Notes: a model not told the origin generated them from the letters alone. A stretch of DNA of 64,000 nt from Metaphire vulgaris (GCA_018105865.1 CM030850.1:15923467-15987466), one strand, 5' to 3'. Positions 1 to 14,999 are shown, counted from the stretch's first letter. Numbers and translations: made by a program.

Positions 1-58
1 AAATGTATACCTTGCCCCGGGCGCCAAATACTCTAGCTACGGCTCTGCCTACAAGCTC
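1..58. mobile_element. Right end of a hAT-like MITE (family F), truncated by the window
   Basis: The window opens inside an element with gcgcc/ccccgggc blocks, ending in the terminal motif ctagctacggctctg. The same motif, as ctagctacggctttg, ends the copy at 20857-21057. Only the right end is present, so length and target duplication cannot be judged. Confidence 0.4.
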
Positions 59-149
59 TCTGGATTAACTCAAGATCTCGTGAATTTTAGAAGGAATGAG
101 TAATCCGGAACTTCTCAGCTCATCTTAAAACAGTCGCAAAAGTTAAGCA

Positions 150-640
150 CTAAATAACTAATAGAATTCTAGGTATGATCAAAAGAACCGGTAGTGAGCA
201 GAGAAAAGGATGCAATAATAAGACTCTATAAGACATGATACACACATATTTAGAATAAGTTTTGTGTTCAAGCATGTTGTCCATTTCTGAAGAATGACAT
301 AGAGACTTTAGAAAGAGTATAGCACAGAGCAACAAAGGTTATCAAAGGGTATCATTGATTAACCTATGAAGGAAAGCTAAAATGCTGAGGGTTGACAACT
401 TTGGAAAAAAGGAGAGAGAGATTAACTGAGACATACAAAATACTAACAAAGTGGAAATGCCAAGAGAAATATTTTTCACAACAAAACAGAATGATGCAAC
501 CAGAGGACACAGCATGAAACTGTTTAAGAAATGGGTTGGGAGACAGAATTTTTGTAGTGCAAGATTGGTAAATAGATGTCGAGTGAATTCTATTACTGTA
601 AATTATTTCAAAATAAACCTAAATACTATACGATACTAGA
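150..640 (+). mobile_element. Decayed CR1/L2-like LINE, reverse transcriptase C-terminal part
   Basis: Conceptual translation in broken frames gives pieces typical of the C-terminal part of CR1/L2-type reverse transcriptases: LGMIKRT-like, a YCVQAW-like region, TLEKRRER, ETYKILTK, and near the end TRGHSMKLFKKWVGR (about 505-545). Stops and frameshifts interrupt it, so it is a fossil. A related copy with the same landmarks lies at 28870-29905. It contributes no intact protein. Confidence 0.6.
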
Positions 641-687
641 TTGGATGGGTGAAACATAGTGGTTCTCAGTTCTCACACAGGGCAGAC

Positions 688-845
688 CAGTGTTTTATCC
701 AGACTCCAGGCCTTAAGGGGGTAGGGCAAATTGATTTGGCTGGAGGAGAAGCGGCATTATTCAATGCAAAAAATTGTCAGTGCTGAAATTTGGGGGATTT
801 TGAAGCTTCGAGGATCTCTCACCTAACAGGCCTGGATAAAACTTT
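688..845. mobile_element. Short hAT-like MITE copy (CAGTGTTTTATCCAG ends)
   Basis: It begins with cagtgttttatccagactcc and ends near cctggataaaactttg, which is close to the inverse of the start. It shares the internal block ggcaaattgattt-ggctggaggag with the copy at 1346-1687. I see no target duplication, so the right end may be damaged. Confidence 0.45.
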
Positions 846-908
846 GAACTTTGTTATTATAATTTTATTATTATAACTGATGATAGCAAAGATGACACAC
901 TGAGGGGC

Positions 909-1010
909 GCTGCTACTACTGCTGCTGCTGCTGCTGATTATGATGATGATGATGATGATGATGATGAGGATGATGATGATTATGATTATGATGATGATTA
1001 TAATTATGAT
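909..1010. repeat. Trinucleotide microsatellite (CTG)n then (GAT)n
   Basis: An interrupted CTG run is followed by a long GAT/GAG/TAT run. The apparent poly-Ile/Ser reading frame on the reverse strand is only the translation of this repeat. Confidence 0.9.
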
Positions 1011-1189
1011 GAGGCCGTTCAACAGATACACTATGACGAGCAAATGGACGCACTCGGATGATTCGCGAAGCGAATGTCTCTGAACTCAATTAAATTGCTT
1101 TAAAACAGCGAACAGAAATCCTGCCTCAAACAAAATTCCAAGATGGCGGGGATCTAAAAGCTGTAGCAGCAAAGTAGAAACTGGAATCC

Positions 1190-1304
1190 ATTAGATGAGA
1201 TTTCCTGTCGACTGAAAGAGTCGACGGAGTTGTCCAAGCGAATGGATCTGGATGAACGGAGCTGGAGCGGACAGTGGTCGTCTTTCAATAAAAGTAGACA
1301 TTAA
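1190..1304 (+). other. Coding-like segment of unknown gene, possible first exon
   Basis: About 45 codons stay open on the + strand and read like protein (…LDEISCRLKESTELSKR, then MDLDERSWSGQW) up to a TAA at 1302-1304. A possible donor gtagac lies at about 1287. An AAGATGGCGG YY1-type motif 50 bases upstream (about 1140-1149) suggests a TATA-less promoter. No family is recognised. The reverse strand is also partly open, so orientation is uncertain. Confidence 0.2.
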
Positions 1305-1345
1305 TATAAACTATTACATGTGTTTGCAGAGCTCTTTTATTTGAT

Positions 1346-1687
1346 CAGTGTTTTATCCAGACCTGTTTTGGGGGCAGGGGTATTTTTACATCCCCAACAC
1401 ATCCTCAATTTGAGACAGACACCGCCAACACACTTCCCCCTCCCCCAATCCCAGCTATGGATGACCTTACCTGTTTTTGTTTGTCAGACTTTTTGGCAGA
1501 GGACCCCCAGAATGTACCGATACCCCAAATTGATAATCCTATAAATAACTCTGGGGAAGATTTCCACCCAGTCTCAAAATTACCCCAAATTTCAACAGTG
1601 ACACAAATTTTGCATTGAACTGTCTCTTCCCCTCCAGACAAGTCAATTTGCCTCCCCCCTAAGGCCTGGAGTCTGAATAAAGCATTG
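1346..1687. mobile_element. hAT-like MITE with near-perfect 8-base target duplication
   Basis: The left end is cagtgttttatccagac and the right end gtctgaataaagcattg, roughly inverted copies. Flanks are tatttgat on the left and catttgat on the right (7 of 8 identical), which fits the 8-base duplication of hAT transposases. There is no transposase inside, so it is non-autonomous. The long reverse-strand ORF across it is not coding. Confidence 0.7.
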
Positions 1688-1810
1688 CATTTGATCCATT
1701 GCATTGCAGCAGAGACACAACGCCTATGTTTAGTCAGAAGTTCAGACATTCATGCAAAGAGGTCTGGATTCAATTAATGCATGCAGCAGTTTCTCTTTGA
1801 TTTTTATTCA

Positions 1811-2021
1811 GGGTCAAGATCGACTTGATGAGAAGGCAGACTTAAAGCTCCATCCGGAGGAGAAACTGGAGAAAAAGACCTCCTCTGATAGCCTATGTAT
1901 ATTATGCCCAGCTTTTAAGTTTGTGTTGAAATTAGTTTATGAAATGATGACCTTAACCCCAAACCATGCGTTAATAAAAGCACTTTCTGTATCATTACTT
2001 GCAGCATTGCTTACTCATTAG
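1811..2021 (+). CDS. Putative exon of an unidentified + strand gene
   Basis: A pyrimidine-rich acceptor (tttttattcag) ends at 1810 and opens a charged reading frame (GQDRLDEKADLKLHPEEKLEKK, written here only in part: DEKADLKLHPEEKLEKK) that runs to a stop at 2019-2021. A polyadenylation-type AATAAA follows at 2087-2092, making this a candidate terminal exon converging on the ALKBH6 3' end. Alternatively the exon is internal and ends at the donor gtatat at 1896. No homology is recognised. Confidence 0.3.
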
Positions 2022-2242
2022 CACTTAGATTTTGGTTGTCAAACACCATTTGACTCTATTGGATGACAAGGTTTCGTTTTTAGCAAAATAAAAGAAACAT
2101 TTGAAAAATCAAATTTAACCAAAATTTCATAGGAAGATTTTGAACATCGATCCAGTGGACACATGCTGCCATCTCAAAATTAAATTATTTACAAAGAATG
2201 TTAAACCAAACATCGAATCCTAGAATCCTAGTGGTCATTCAT

Positions 2243-6338
<4,096 letters not shown>

Positions 6339-6413
6339 TTCAAACGTTCTCGTATAAGATATCTGTGATCTATTTTGATTTATCCCATTCGATAATTCCA
6401 AGGATAATTCCAT

Positions 6414-6467
6414 TGACGTCATTCCTCCAAGATTGACGTCTATTAATATCAATTAATAGACGTCAAT
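6414..6467. promoter_or_regulatory. CRE-like cluster upstream of ALKBH6
   Basis: A perfect cAMP-response-element core TGACGTCA lies at 6414-6421, 76 bases upstream of the ALKBH6 ATG. A hairpin follows, with 16-base arms attgacgtctattaat (6432-6447) and its complement (6452-6467), a 4-base loop and one TGACGTC per arm. The position is right for a promoter element bound by ATF/CREB-type bZIP factors. That function is inferred from motif and position only. Confidence 0.45.
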
Positions 6468-6643
6468 AGATAATTCATTGGATAATTCCAATTACAGAAT
6501 CCTTGGAGGGATAATACCATGGACGGAATGGAGGTGAATAATACCAAGACAGAATCTATGGAAAAGCCACGAGTCCACGACAATGTGACGACATATCGAT
6601 AGGCGATAGCCATCAGTAGAATGTATATCGATGGCGATAGCCC

Positions 6644-6669
6644 ATTGACGTCTATTAATAGACGTCAAT
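6644..6669. repeat. Perfect 26-base palindrome containing two TGACGTC cores
   Basis: The half-site attgacgtctatt is followed immediately by its exact reverse complement. It repeats the arm sequence of the hairpin at 6432-6467, about 200 bases further from ALKBH6. The surrounding sequence (gcgatagcc, tatcgat, gataattcc) is itself full of short repeats. Confidence 0.8.
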
Positions 6670-6734
6670 GCGATAGCCTTGATAGGCCGATAGCCACAAA
6701 GATCAAAGTAACTGTAATATTATAGAGGACTCTA

Positions 6735-7145
6735 GTTTGGCGGTGGCAACATACGGATGTGAGACGTGGACTTTGAAAAAAAGAGACGAAGCAAAGATCA
6801 AGGCATTCGAGATGAAAGGATTAAGACAGATTCTGCATATATTATGGACAGGAAAAAGAAATAAAGAATTGGTATAATGTATTAGAGAAGGGAGGTGTTA
6901 CAAGAGAATTGTTGGAGTCTATCAAAAGAAGAAAACTGTCGTACTTAATTTGGCCACATCATGAGGAAAACAGGCACCTGTTTGGAAAAGGAAATGATAC
7001 AAGGCACAACTGTTGGAAAAAGAGAAAGGGCAAACCCAGAACCAGATGGACTAGCGATAACATCGTGCAATGGACTGGTCACTGGAAAGACATTGAAAAT
7101 GGCAATGCGAATGACAGACAACAGAAAACAATGTTCCATAACCCT
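6735..7145 (+). mobile_element. Decayed LINE, reverse transcriptase C-terminus
   Basis: Translation in broken frames gives ATYGCETWTLKKRDEAKIK, the AFEMK-LR-IL stretch and, near the end, MRMTDNRKQCS. This C-terminal pattern is shared with the copy at 42542-43649 at near nucleotide identity (tattagagaagggaggtgtt in both). It is 5'-truncated and carries several stops. Confidence 0.65.
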
Positions 7146-7814
7146 ACAATTTTCTATTTATACGTATCTTTTTAATCAATCAATCAACTTCCATGGCACC
7201 ACTGTAATAATGCCCAGGCAGGGATATTTTTACACCCCCATAACAACCCCAACAACCCCAATTTGAGGTCGACACCCCCAATTTTGACAATAATGCATAC
7301 AAAACAATAAAATCTCGTTGCATACAAAATGCTCAATCTCAAATAGCTATAGCCAAAGGTGGGTCATTATGCCGGGTCATTTAATCAAAAGGGCAAGTGG
7401 GCAAAACTTAATAAATGAAACATTGCATTACATTACAACAATTAACATTAGTCCAAATTAAGCTCTACATAATGTCACGACATAACTTTGCATCTTTGGT
7501 TCACTTCCACGGAAAATAGTTCTTAGTTTGAATGAAAATAGCTACAAATACAGTAAAACAAAAATAATAAGTGAGCACTTATATGACTGTAAATTCTGCA
7601 GTAAACATATAGCTATTTGAGGAGAGTTTAAATAACTGAACAGTTTCTCAACGACAGATGCGGAAGCACTAAAATGGTGAAGCGGCAGCAGATCAGTATA
7701 AATAGACTGACGCGGACTACTTCCATCCTTTCGCGAAGATGTATAAGAGGAGACGGTTGGTTGAAGTGAAATTGCTATTTGACCTATTTTAAGAATAATT
7801 AGAAATTCTCTCAA

Positions 7815-10560
7815 ATGTGTTCCATGATGCTAACAGTTATTATTGCGGATACCAACAGATAGATCAGCGTGAAAGGCTGGTATTGCTATTGTTGCCGCCC
7901 ATCATAGGCGTTGCTGTGGTACATTGATCTGTAGTATCACGGTGTCAAAGTGGGCGAACATTGAAGCTGCGTTGGCCTTGTCTACTTGTCAGTTGGCTAA
8001 TTAATCCGATCAGCAAATGTATGTCCAACTACAGTCAATGTTATTTTATAGAAAAAGAAACGGACAATTACGTGGCATGAAACCTAAGTTTAGGAGCGGG
8101 TAGACATGATAGAATTATTCTTGTCAAAATAACAATATTTAGAAACTTGGGAAAGTTACCTAAGACTTATATCAAAAATGGCACCATCAATGGACAGGTA
8201 CATCGAGTTTTCACAATTAATGTACAAGTATATATTTGAGAATTGTTTTGAGGAGCTTGAAGATGATGAGAAAATTCCCCAACATAAAATCAATGATGTA
8301 ATTTTATTTTTCTGATTCGGGTTCCAGTATGCTATTTCTATTTAGACTTTATGAGTTTAAAACTAGTGAGAATGCTACTGAGAATAAAAGTTGTTTGCAC
8401 TGCTATGTGGAACCTGTATGCTGACCAATGTCGTATGTTGTAATTTATATTTTAAAAAATTAAACAGTGAAAATTGTTTTAAACCATTTTTGGGTTAACA
8501 GATTTATGATGAGCATACAATTTGGAAGTTTTAACATAACAGGGAGTTTGAATGTGATGAATTAATTTTCCCATCTTATCGACAGGTGAAGATGAACATT
8601 GCCGATGTTAAAGCCAATTTATCTGATTTAAACTCCTTTTTTATTTAGTTGACCTAGTTTTACTTTTAGTTGAATTTTATTTTATATTTCTGAATTGCAA
8701 TTTGTTCATTTGAAGGAAAATGTGCTTGTTTGTGTGAAGTTTAGTTGTCGCTTAATTTTAGCAAGTGTAATGACAATTTTTGCTCTTAAAGGAGTTGTAT
8801 GTACTGGTGTCTGTATATATATCACAGCTTGAATATGATGATGCATTTTTCCCCATCATATCGAGATATGATGAAGCCAGTGCTAACTTTGCCAGAAAAC
8901 TGATTCAAGCTTTAGTGTCATTAATTTTTTAATGATTTATTCTGTATTGCATAGCATTTCATTACCAGAATTTGCAATTTGCGGATATTCTGAGGCGGGT
9001 GGCAAGTGTGTAGTTGGAAACGGAGTTGAGTGGTTTAACTGTCAGCTTGGTTTTAAATGAATGTGTAACTGATGCTGTTTATTTGTTGGCTCATATAGGC
9101 CTACTTGCTGCTTGATAACTCAGATCAAAAATTACACAGGTTTACAAAAAAAATGTTTTTGAAAATTGTCTAAGTTTTTAAAACTGATTTATGATAATTA
9201 GGTACTGCTAAAACTGAAAATGACACTGGTTTCTTTGAATCAGGCCAGTTTTTTTGCTAAAGTGTTTTAAAAAATCTAGTCTTATAACTATAAATCGACT
9301 GCATTTTGTAACATTAGAGGGCAACCAACAAATTTTTTTGTCAGTTCTCAGAAGTTAGACTTCTTTTTAGGTATATTTAGGGTTCTGATTCCAAATATGG
9401 CATCAGATTTTTTCTATCAGCTCTAGTTTGTGAGATTCGGCCATATATTCTAGACCCATATATTGTCTAGACCGGACAAAAAAATTGTGTTGCCCTGTTG
9501 CCTTAGAAGTAAGACCTGAGTATATTTATGGTCCTGATTCCAAATATGGCATCAAGTTGTTTCTATCAGCAACGGTCAATAATTAGACTGTTGCCTGATA
9601 GTTGCCTATATCACGTGGCAACAACAAAAGACCCGTTTTTAAGTACCTGTTTTTTATGGGTCCTGATTCCAAATATGGCATCAGATTTCCTCTATTAGCT
9701 CTTTTTTAGATATGGCCATATATCCTATATTGGAAGTGCATGATGATTACATATATTTGCTCTCACCTAAAGCTTTTGATTGCTCTCACCTAAAGGTCTT
9801 TGTTATTAACATTAAAGGTTTTATATTTCCAGAAGAAATCAATTGAAATATGTGCAGTATCATAACTTATATTATTTAATTAAATAAACATGATTAATAA
9901 CAACTGTTTGAGATAATTGTGGACGCAGGAGCAGCAACATACCTCCAGGACACATTTAGAAATACAATTGCATGTTAAATGCTTGAAGTGTCATTTTTAT
10001 CTGATTTCTAGTGTGACAAAATGAATGACAACTAATTCACTCATTAATATAGTTGTATCTAAATATGTAATAGTTGTTGCTTTGAAGATTTTTGCTGTTC
10101 AATTATAGAATTTGAATAGATTAAGGATTCTGCAGTTAACGCACTTTAGTAGAACCAAAATACAAGGACGACTAAGCCGTATCTCAAAAACTAGAGCTGA
10201 TGGGGCAAAACGGTTAACATTTTTGGAATCAGGGCACCAAAATTAATCAAGAACAGGTCTTACTTTGCAGGCAACAAACTGTGTGTTGACTATTTCATTA
10301 TAATGAAATCTGCATGGCGTTAATAGAAAACACATGTATACATGGAAAATCAAAGTAGCGATATATCAAAAAGTTGACCTGATTGAGCAAAACCAATGTT
10401 ATATTTGGATTTAGGACATTGAAATTGTCCTTAATCTGTTAATTAAATTTGATGTAAACCAGTGTTATCAATGAACTCAACTTTCAAGAAATTCTTTGAA
10501 GCTGGGGAGATTTGAGGATTGTATGGCAACTATTAATATGTATTACTCTTTATTTAATGT
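7815..10560. other. AT-rich stretch with no recognisable gene
   Basis: I see no convincing exon, RNA gene or complete mobile element. The region holds short dispersed repeats (see 9375-9725). A block with ccgggtcatttaatcaaaa lies just before it, at about 7340-7400, and recurs at about 15700. Confidence 0.5.
9375..9725. repeat. Three degenerate copies of a ~65-base motif
   Basis: The block ctgattccaaatatggcatc followed by a tctat(c/t)agct segment occurs near 9382, 9533 and 9662, about 150 and 130 bases apart. Related sequence in the opposite orientation (ccgtatctcaaaaactagag) lies near 10175-10250. It is likely a diverged dispersed repeat rather than a gene. Confidence 0.6.
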
Positions 10561-11407
10561 CACAAATCAAATATTTGCAGTTTTCATAATCGATATCTTA
10601 AAATTTTGGCGTCTGTATATTTCACAGCTTGTGTAGCTGTAGGCACCGCAGTTGAATCTACCGGTAACCCAAATGGAGATTTTAAAGAGGTTGCAATGAA
10701 TATTTCAGTAGAAATTTCTGCAATCATTTTTTGTAGGCCATTTATTTTGAAACTAACAAGATATGATATTGGAAATTGTACCTGTTGAGGAAAATGGCAG
10801 GATATTTTGTATACACAGTGTAATTCTAAGTGCTTTAATGAGTGTAATAACGTAGCAAAAACAGTGCCTGTCTGGTGTCTACACCCAACAGTCGGCACTA
10901 CAGTAAAGGTAAAAGCAGAAATTGCAGAATGAACATGTACATTTCCATTTCTACTACGGCAGCTAGTACAGTCAAATTAAATACCTTGGTTAAATTGGCA
11001 ATGACGAATTGACGATAAATTAGGCCTACTCAGTTAAAGTGAGTTGTCAGCATCAACATATAATTCACTGGCCTACACTTAAAGTAAGTAAAGTAAAATC
11101 TCGTGGATTTATATAGCGCCATGGAAAACATCCGAAGCGGCGGTTAGATTTAATTAGCGGTGTGACTAGTTGGACAATGACAGTTGCTTAGGCCTACTTG
11201 TAATAAAGTACAGAAAGTATTTTTGACTAATTTATGCGAAACGTTTATGCTAAAAAGCATCTCAGTCCGCAGGCTATTGGAACAGTGTCTTCATGCAGTA
11301 GGCTATCCTGTAAAATGTTGGCACCGGCGGAGTTTTTCGACGCGTATTGTATCGTCGGCAGAGTCCTTGCATATATTACGTACGCCCGGAGGGGTCACGG
11401 TTTTAGG
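10561..11407. other. No gene recognised
   Basis: Two short open frames at about 10600-10900 have no recognisable motifs and no ATG-plus-splice context. The stretch contains TAGGCCTA at 11021 and 11189. The phrase atatagcgccatgg-a near 11110 resembles LINE tail sequence. Confidence 0.4.
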
Positions 11408-11550
11408 CAGTGCTCCATGCCTTTGGGGGGGAATTGACATGGCTGGAGGGGCAGAGACACAGTTCAGTGCAAATTTTGTGTCTGGGTGAATTTGGGGGAT
11501 TTTTTTAGTGGTCAGGGTATATTACCCCATTAAGTCTGTATAAAGCACTG
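11408..11550. mobile_element. Short hAT-like MITE relic
   Basis: It runs from cagtgctccatgcctttggg to gtctgtataaagcactg. The right end resembles the inverted end of the copy at 1346-1687 and the interior shares the ggctggaggggcagaga block. No matching target duplication was found. Confidence 0.45.
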
Positions 11551-11895
11551 GGTTTATGAGATTTTGCGTAAGGGAAGGGGAGTCTTGACTGAATGCGTAT
11601 GTACGCACAAAAATTTATATATGGCCTACGTTTTACCATCTATTGATACCCTTTAGTATTAGAAATGGTGCTATAGAAGTTTCAGAAGGATGCTGAAGAT
11701 CAGTTGGGAAGATAAAAATAACTAATGAAGAATGTTTGAAGAGAATGGAAAACAGAAAGACCCCACTTGCCAACTCTCTGAAACCGCCGCTGGATCGAAC
11801 CCTCTAAATACAATGAACGATCAAATTCCAAAACAGACACAGACCGAACGGGTAGTCAGTGATTGTAGGAAAACGCGAGTAGATGTACGTTAGAA

Positions 11896-12188
11896 CAGAG
11901 GTGTCCATGGGTTGGGTTAACCCGTGGGTTGGATTGGGTTGGGTCAGATTTTTCTATATTAATGATGGGTTGGGTCAGTAAATACAGTAAGTCATGGTTT
12001 AAGAAACCGTAATGTATTACTGTGGGTTCAGTAAATACAGTAAGTCATGGTTTAAGAAACCGTAATGTATTACTGTGGGTTCGGTTGGGTCAAGTAAACC
12101 TATTATGATATTATCGGCATGGGTTGGGGGAGATCTGACGGGTTGGGTTGGATTTGGTTATTAAAAAATGGACCCGTGGACATCTCTG
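11896..12188. mobile_element. hAT-like MITE with internal 53-base tandem duplication
   Basis: The ends are cagaggtgtccatggg and cccgtggacatctctg (inverted, near perfect). Flanks are cgttagaa and cgtcagaa (7 of 8). The interior is GGTT-rich and contains a 53-base unit repeated twice in exact tandem from about 11975 to 12081. No transposase is encoded. Confidence 0.75.
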
Positions 12189-12506
12189 CGTCAGAAGTGT
12201 CAACGGGTGTGGCCGGTCGATGGTAGAAGAGACGGAGGAGTTGGAAGACACAGTCGGTCGTCCAATCGATAGGTCTGATTGAAAGTCCATTACCAGAGAC
12301 AGCTTTGTGGGTGTTTTAATGTTTTTCATGGTCGTGGCAGTTAAGTCAATGTTCTTCTTGCCTTGTTGTGTCAATTAAACAATTCAAAATTTAGCTAATT
12401 CTCTTAGTTTCTCGGCCTTGTTCCTACCGCAGCATAGTTCCTCTTTAATCTGCGGCTCCATTAGAGCATAAATAATATTGCGGGGATATATTTCCTAAGT
12501 AGTTAC

Positions 12507-12714
12507 CAGTGGCGTGTAGAGAGTGGCCGACGCCCGGGGCCAAGAAAAAAAAGGTCATCAGGTCAAATTTTACGCCCCTCTGGTGCCCGACGCCCGGGGC
12601 CAAATTGTCCAGACAGTATGCCCACTGAGCAAAAAAAAGGTCGGCTCAATTTTTACGCCCCCCTCCTGGTCTGCGCCCGAGGCCACTGCCCCCGCCCCCC
12701 TCTACACGCTACTG
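12507..12714. mobile_element. CAGTGGCG-family hAT-like MITE
   Basis: The left end is cagtggcgtgtagag and the right end ctctacacgctactg, inverted with one mismatch. The 8-base flanks gtagttac are identical on both sides. The interior repeats gacgcccggggccaa twice. No coding capacity. Confidence 0.85.
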
Positions 12715-13422
12715 GTAGTTACCGAGACAAATTGAGACAATATCCGCGTGAATAATAAGCTGGCATTAAACGACGCGTGCTCCACTTAAAAATATATTCG
12801 CAAAACATTTGGGACCAAAAATATCGACCGGATATATCCGAGCGAATGCGTTTCCACATTCAAGCTGATAATTCGGCCGGATATCTTTGTCGATCAACCA
12901 ATCAACTTCCAGCACCCCCAAATGACGCCTCTGCTTGTCAACAACTGTCAACTTTCAGTTACCCCTATAATTATGTAAAAACTTTTGACCCCGCCCCCGG
13001 CCAGCCCCCTTCAAGATCAATGGCAGGCCCCAATAGCAAGGTTATTATTTTTGCGGTGATGACCATTTTTCCCTTTTTGCTCATCGAGTGTCAAAATGTG
13101 GCGGTGAAGACCTTTTTGCCATGCTTTTTCCATTGTAATAAGTAGTATTCCATGAAATTTCCTATTTTTTTATTATTTCTAAAAAGTGAAATTGTTAACG
13201 TCAACTTCTCTTGACCCTCTCCCCTGTCAACAACTGTCAAACTTTTTCAAACCCCATCCCCTAAATTGTTGACGTAATTAATGGACAACCCCTAAGTTGA
13301 TATCAAGAGAAAATGACAGGCTCACACAGGGAGCGACATAAAGGCAATCAGAAGAAGCCACTTCATTATCCGCTCGTAACGCCTACTAGGAAGCAGCGAG
13401 CTCCTCCTCCTCCTCCTCCTCC

Positions 13423-13558
13423 CAGTGGCGGCTCCACCGGGGGGCCAGGGCCAGTGCCCCATTGAGAGAGCTCCAGTGGCCCCCAGTTGGGACCCTCCTC
13501 CTCCTGGCCCCCATGATTAGAAGTTGCCCCCAACGGCCCCCCTTGCCAAATCCTACTG
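13423..13558. mobile_element. CAGTGGCGGCTC-type MITE, damaged right end
   Basis: It starts cagtggcggctccacc and matches, in the opposite orientation, the complete copy at 42217-42406 (ggggggccagg, ggcccccatgattagaag blocks). The right end stops at ccaaatcctactg with part of the terminal repeat lost. No clean target duplication remains next to the (CTC)n flank. Confidence 0.6.
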
Positions 13559-14209
13559 CTCCCCTTATTTTCGGCTGTTGAGCAGTTTGCTTTTGATTTT
13601 GACGATGTGAACTTTGATACGAAATATCAACGCGGTGTCTATGTTGGTAACAACACCTTAACAACCGTTGTCCGGCGCTCATCAACGTGATCACACAGAA
13701 AAACTTCGACGAAAGAAAGAGATTGTCTTCGGATCTTTCGCTCCATTTCGCGCTTGAGCGACTTAATTCCGCTTCTTCAACCTCGTCTTGTAGTTCTATT
13801 AATAGACAGGTAAATCAAATTCCGTTCTTTTCATAAATTTAAACATAAATGAAGTCGATGTCGTGACGTATCGTCATCATGAACACTGACGTTGTTGTCA
13901 TTGTTTACTCAAGTAATGGAGATTGAATTGACTGAACTTAACTAACCATTGGCCGATAATGGCTGAGAGTGGCCGAGGCAAACAGTAGCCACTAGCCCCT
14001 ATTAATTGCTTTTTTGCGTCTTATAAAGAGACCTGTGTATTTAGCTAAGAAGAGACCAAATTGAAATTATTGGCGCTAGTGGCCTATTGTTGGCAAACTT
14101 AAGAGATTTACAGTAATTAAGCCCTACTGATGCTGGCCAATTTCTCGTAACTGAGTTATGATGAATTTGTTGCAGTTGAATCTTACTCTTCCGCCGATTA
14201 GAAGAGCGA
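13559..14209 (+). promoter_or_regulatory. Candidate promoter and untranslated leader of the Tctex1 gene
   Basis: No coding sequence is seen. A possible non-coding leader exon ends with the donor attaatagacag|gtaaat near 13810. A good acceptor (tttgttgcag) sits at about 14174, 36 bases before the ATG of the downstream ORF. Leader and intron are inferred from splice-site appearance only. Confidence 0.25.
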
Positions 14210-14998
14210 ATGAATTCTAAAATGTCCGTTGTAAGCACTGGTGGCTCCTTCGTCGGCGTCAGCAGCGGAGGTGGTGGGGCAGGTGGAGGACAGAAGAAAA
14301 TCGCTGCGATTGTTGAAAATGAATCACCCACTCACAAAAGACCGAAAAGAGAATCAAAGTCTTTGGAAGGGTGGAAGAAGCGAGAGTCTACTTTTCGAGA
14401 ACCTCCTACGAAGAAAGAATCGCGCACCCAAGGAGTGTCTCTGTCAAAAATAAGAAAAGAATCCAATACCCAAGATTCCGTGCAACCGCAGCAGCAACAA
14501 CAACAGCAGCAGCAGCAGCGTACCTATGCATTGCGCTCCAGTCGTATCTTGAATTCTATGCAATGGCAACGGCGACAGAGCGTCGGAGGAAGTTACCGAA
14601 GCGGAGTCTATTCAAACGACGCTTCGCTGAGACGCCATGCGCTGGAAAACAGCTTCCGACTGACTCCGACTGACGAAGAAAGATTCTGTTCGTCCAGAGT
14701 AGACAAAGTTCTTGAGGAATTTCTCGCCAACTTTTTGGAGGGAGAACAATACGACGCACAGAAGTGCTCCCAGATGGCGCTCCAAATGTCCAACATCATT
14801 AAGGAACTCGTCAAGAAAATGGACTTTCGACGTCACAAACTGTCGTGTCACGTGGTCGTAGGACAAAAATTGGGTCAAGGTATGCAGATTTCAAGTCGTT
14901 GCCTTTGGGACTCGAAGCAGGATGGATCAGCTTCAGCAGCATTCTGCAACGGCTCACTGTTTGCAATTGCTACCGTCTATGCCATTTACTACGAATGA
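14210..14998 (+). CDS. Tctex1-domain (dynein light chain Tctex-type) protein, single exon
   Basis: A 262-residue ORF starting at ATG 14210 (an in-frame ATG at 14222 could also serve) and ending in TGA. Residues about 1-95 are Gly/Ser- and Lys/Arg-rich and probably disordered, followed by ten consecutive glutamines (mixed CAG/CAA). Residues about 155-262 form a Tctex1/DYNLT domain: YDAQKCSQMALQMSNIIKEL, HKLSCHVVVGQ, GQGMQISSRCLWDSKQDGSA and a terminal FAIATVYAIYYE. The V-GQ, SRC-WD and FA-ATVYA signatures and the Glu C-terminus match the DYNLT4/DYNLT5/TCTEX1D subgroup rather than DYNLT1/3. Members bind dynein intermediate chain or act in cilia. The coding part has no intron. Which paralogue it is cannot be settled by eye, so no symbol is given. 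Confidence 0.85.
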   Translation: MNSKMSVVSTGGSFVGVSSGGGGAGGGQKKIAAIVENESPTHKRPKRESKSLEGWKKRESTFREPPTKKESRTQGVSLSKIRKESNTQDSVQPQQQQQQQQQQRTYALRSSRILNSMQWQRRQSVGGSYRSGVYSNDASLRRHALENSFRLTPTDEERFCSSRVDKVLEEFLANFLEGEQYDAQKCSQMALQMSNIIKELVKKMDFRRHKLSCHVVVGQKLGQGMQISSRCLWDSKQDGSASAAFCNGSLFAIATVYAIYYE

Positions 14999-14999
14999 C

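Noticed and set aside
819..1043. ORF with poly-Ile/poly-Ser
   Set aside because: Translation of a GAT/CTG microsatellite. The same applies to 24499-24846, 30202-30393, 33554-33880, 34818-35045 and 35774-35991.
1405..1749. 114-codon reverse-strand ORF
   Set aside because: It lies across a MITE with target duplications and has no domain; chance opening in low-stop sequence.
10584..10898. Overlapping ORFs on both strands
   Set aside because: Neither shows a family motif or convincing splice sites. Open frames of this length are expected by chance.
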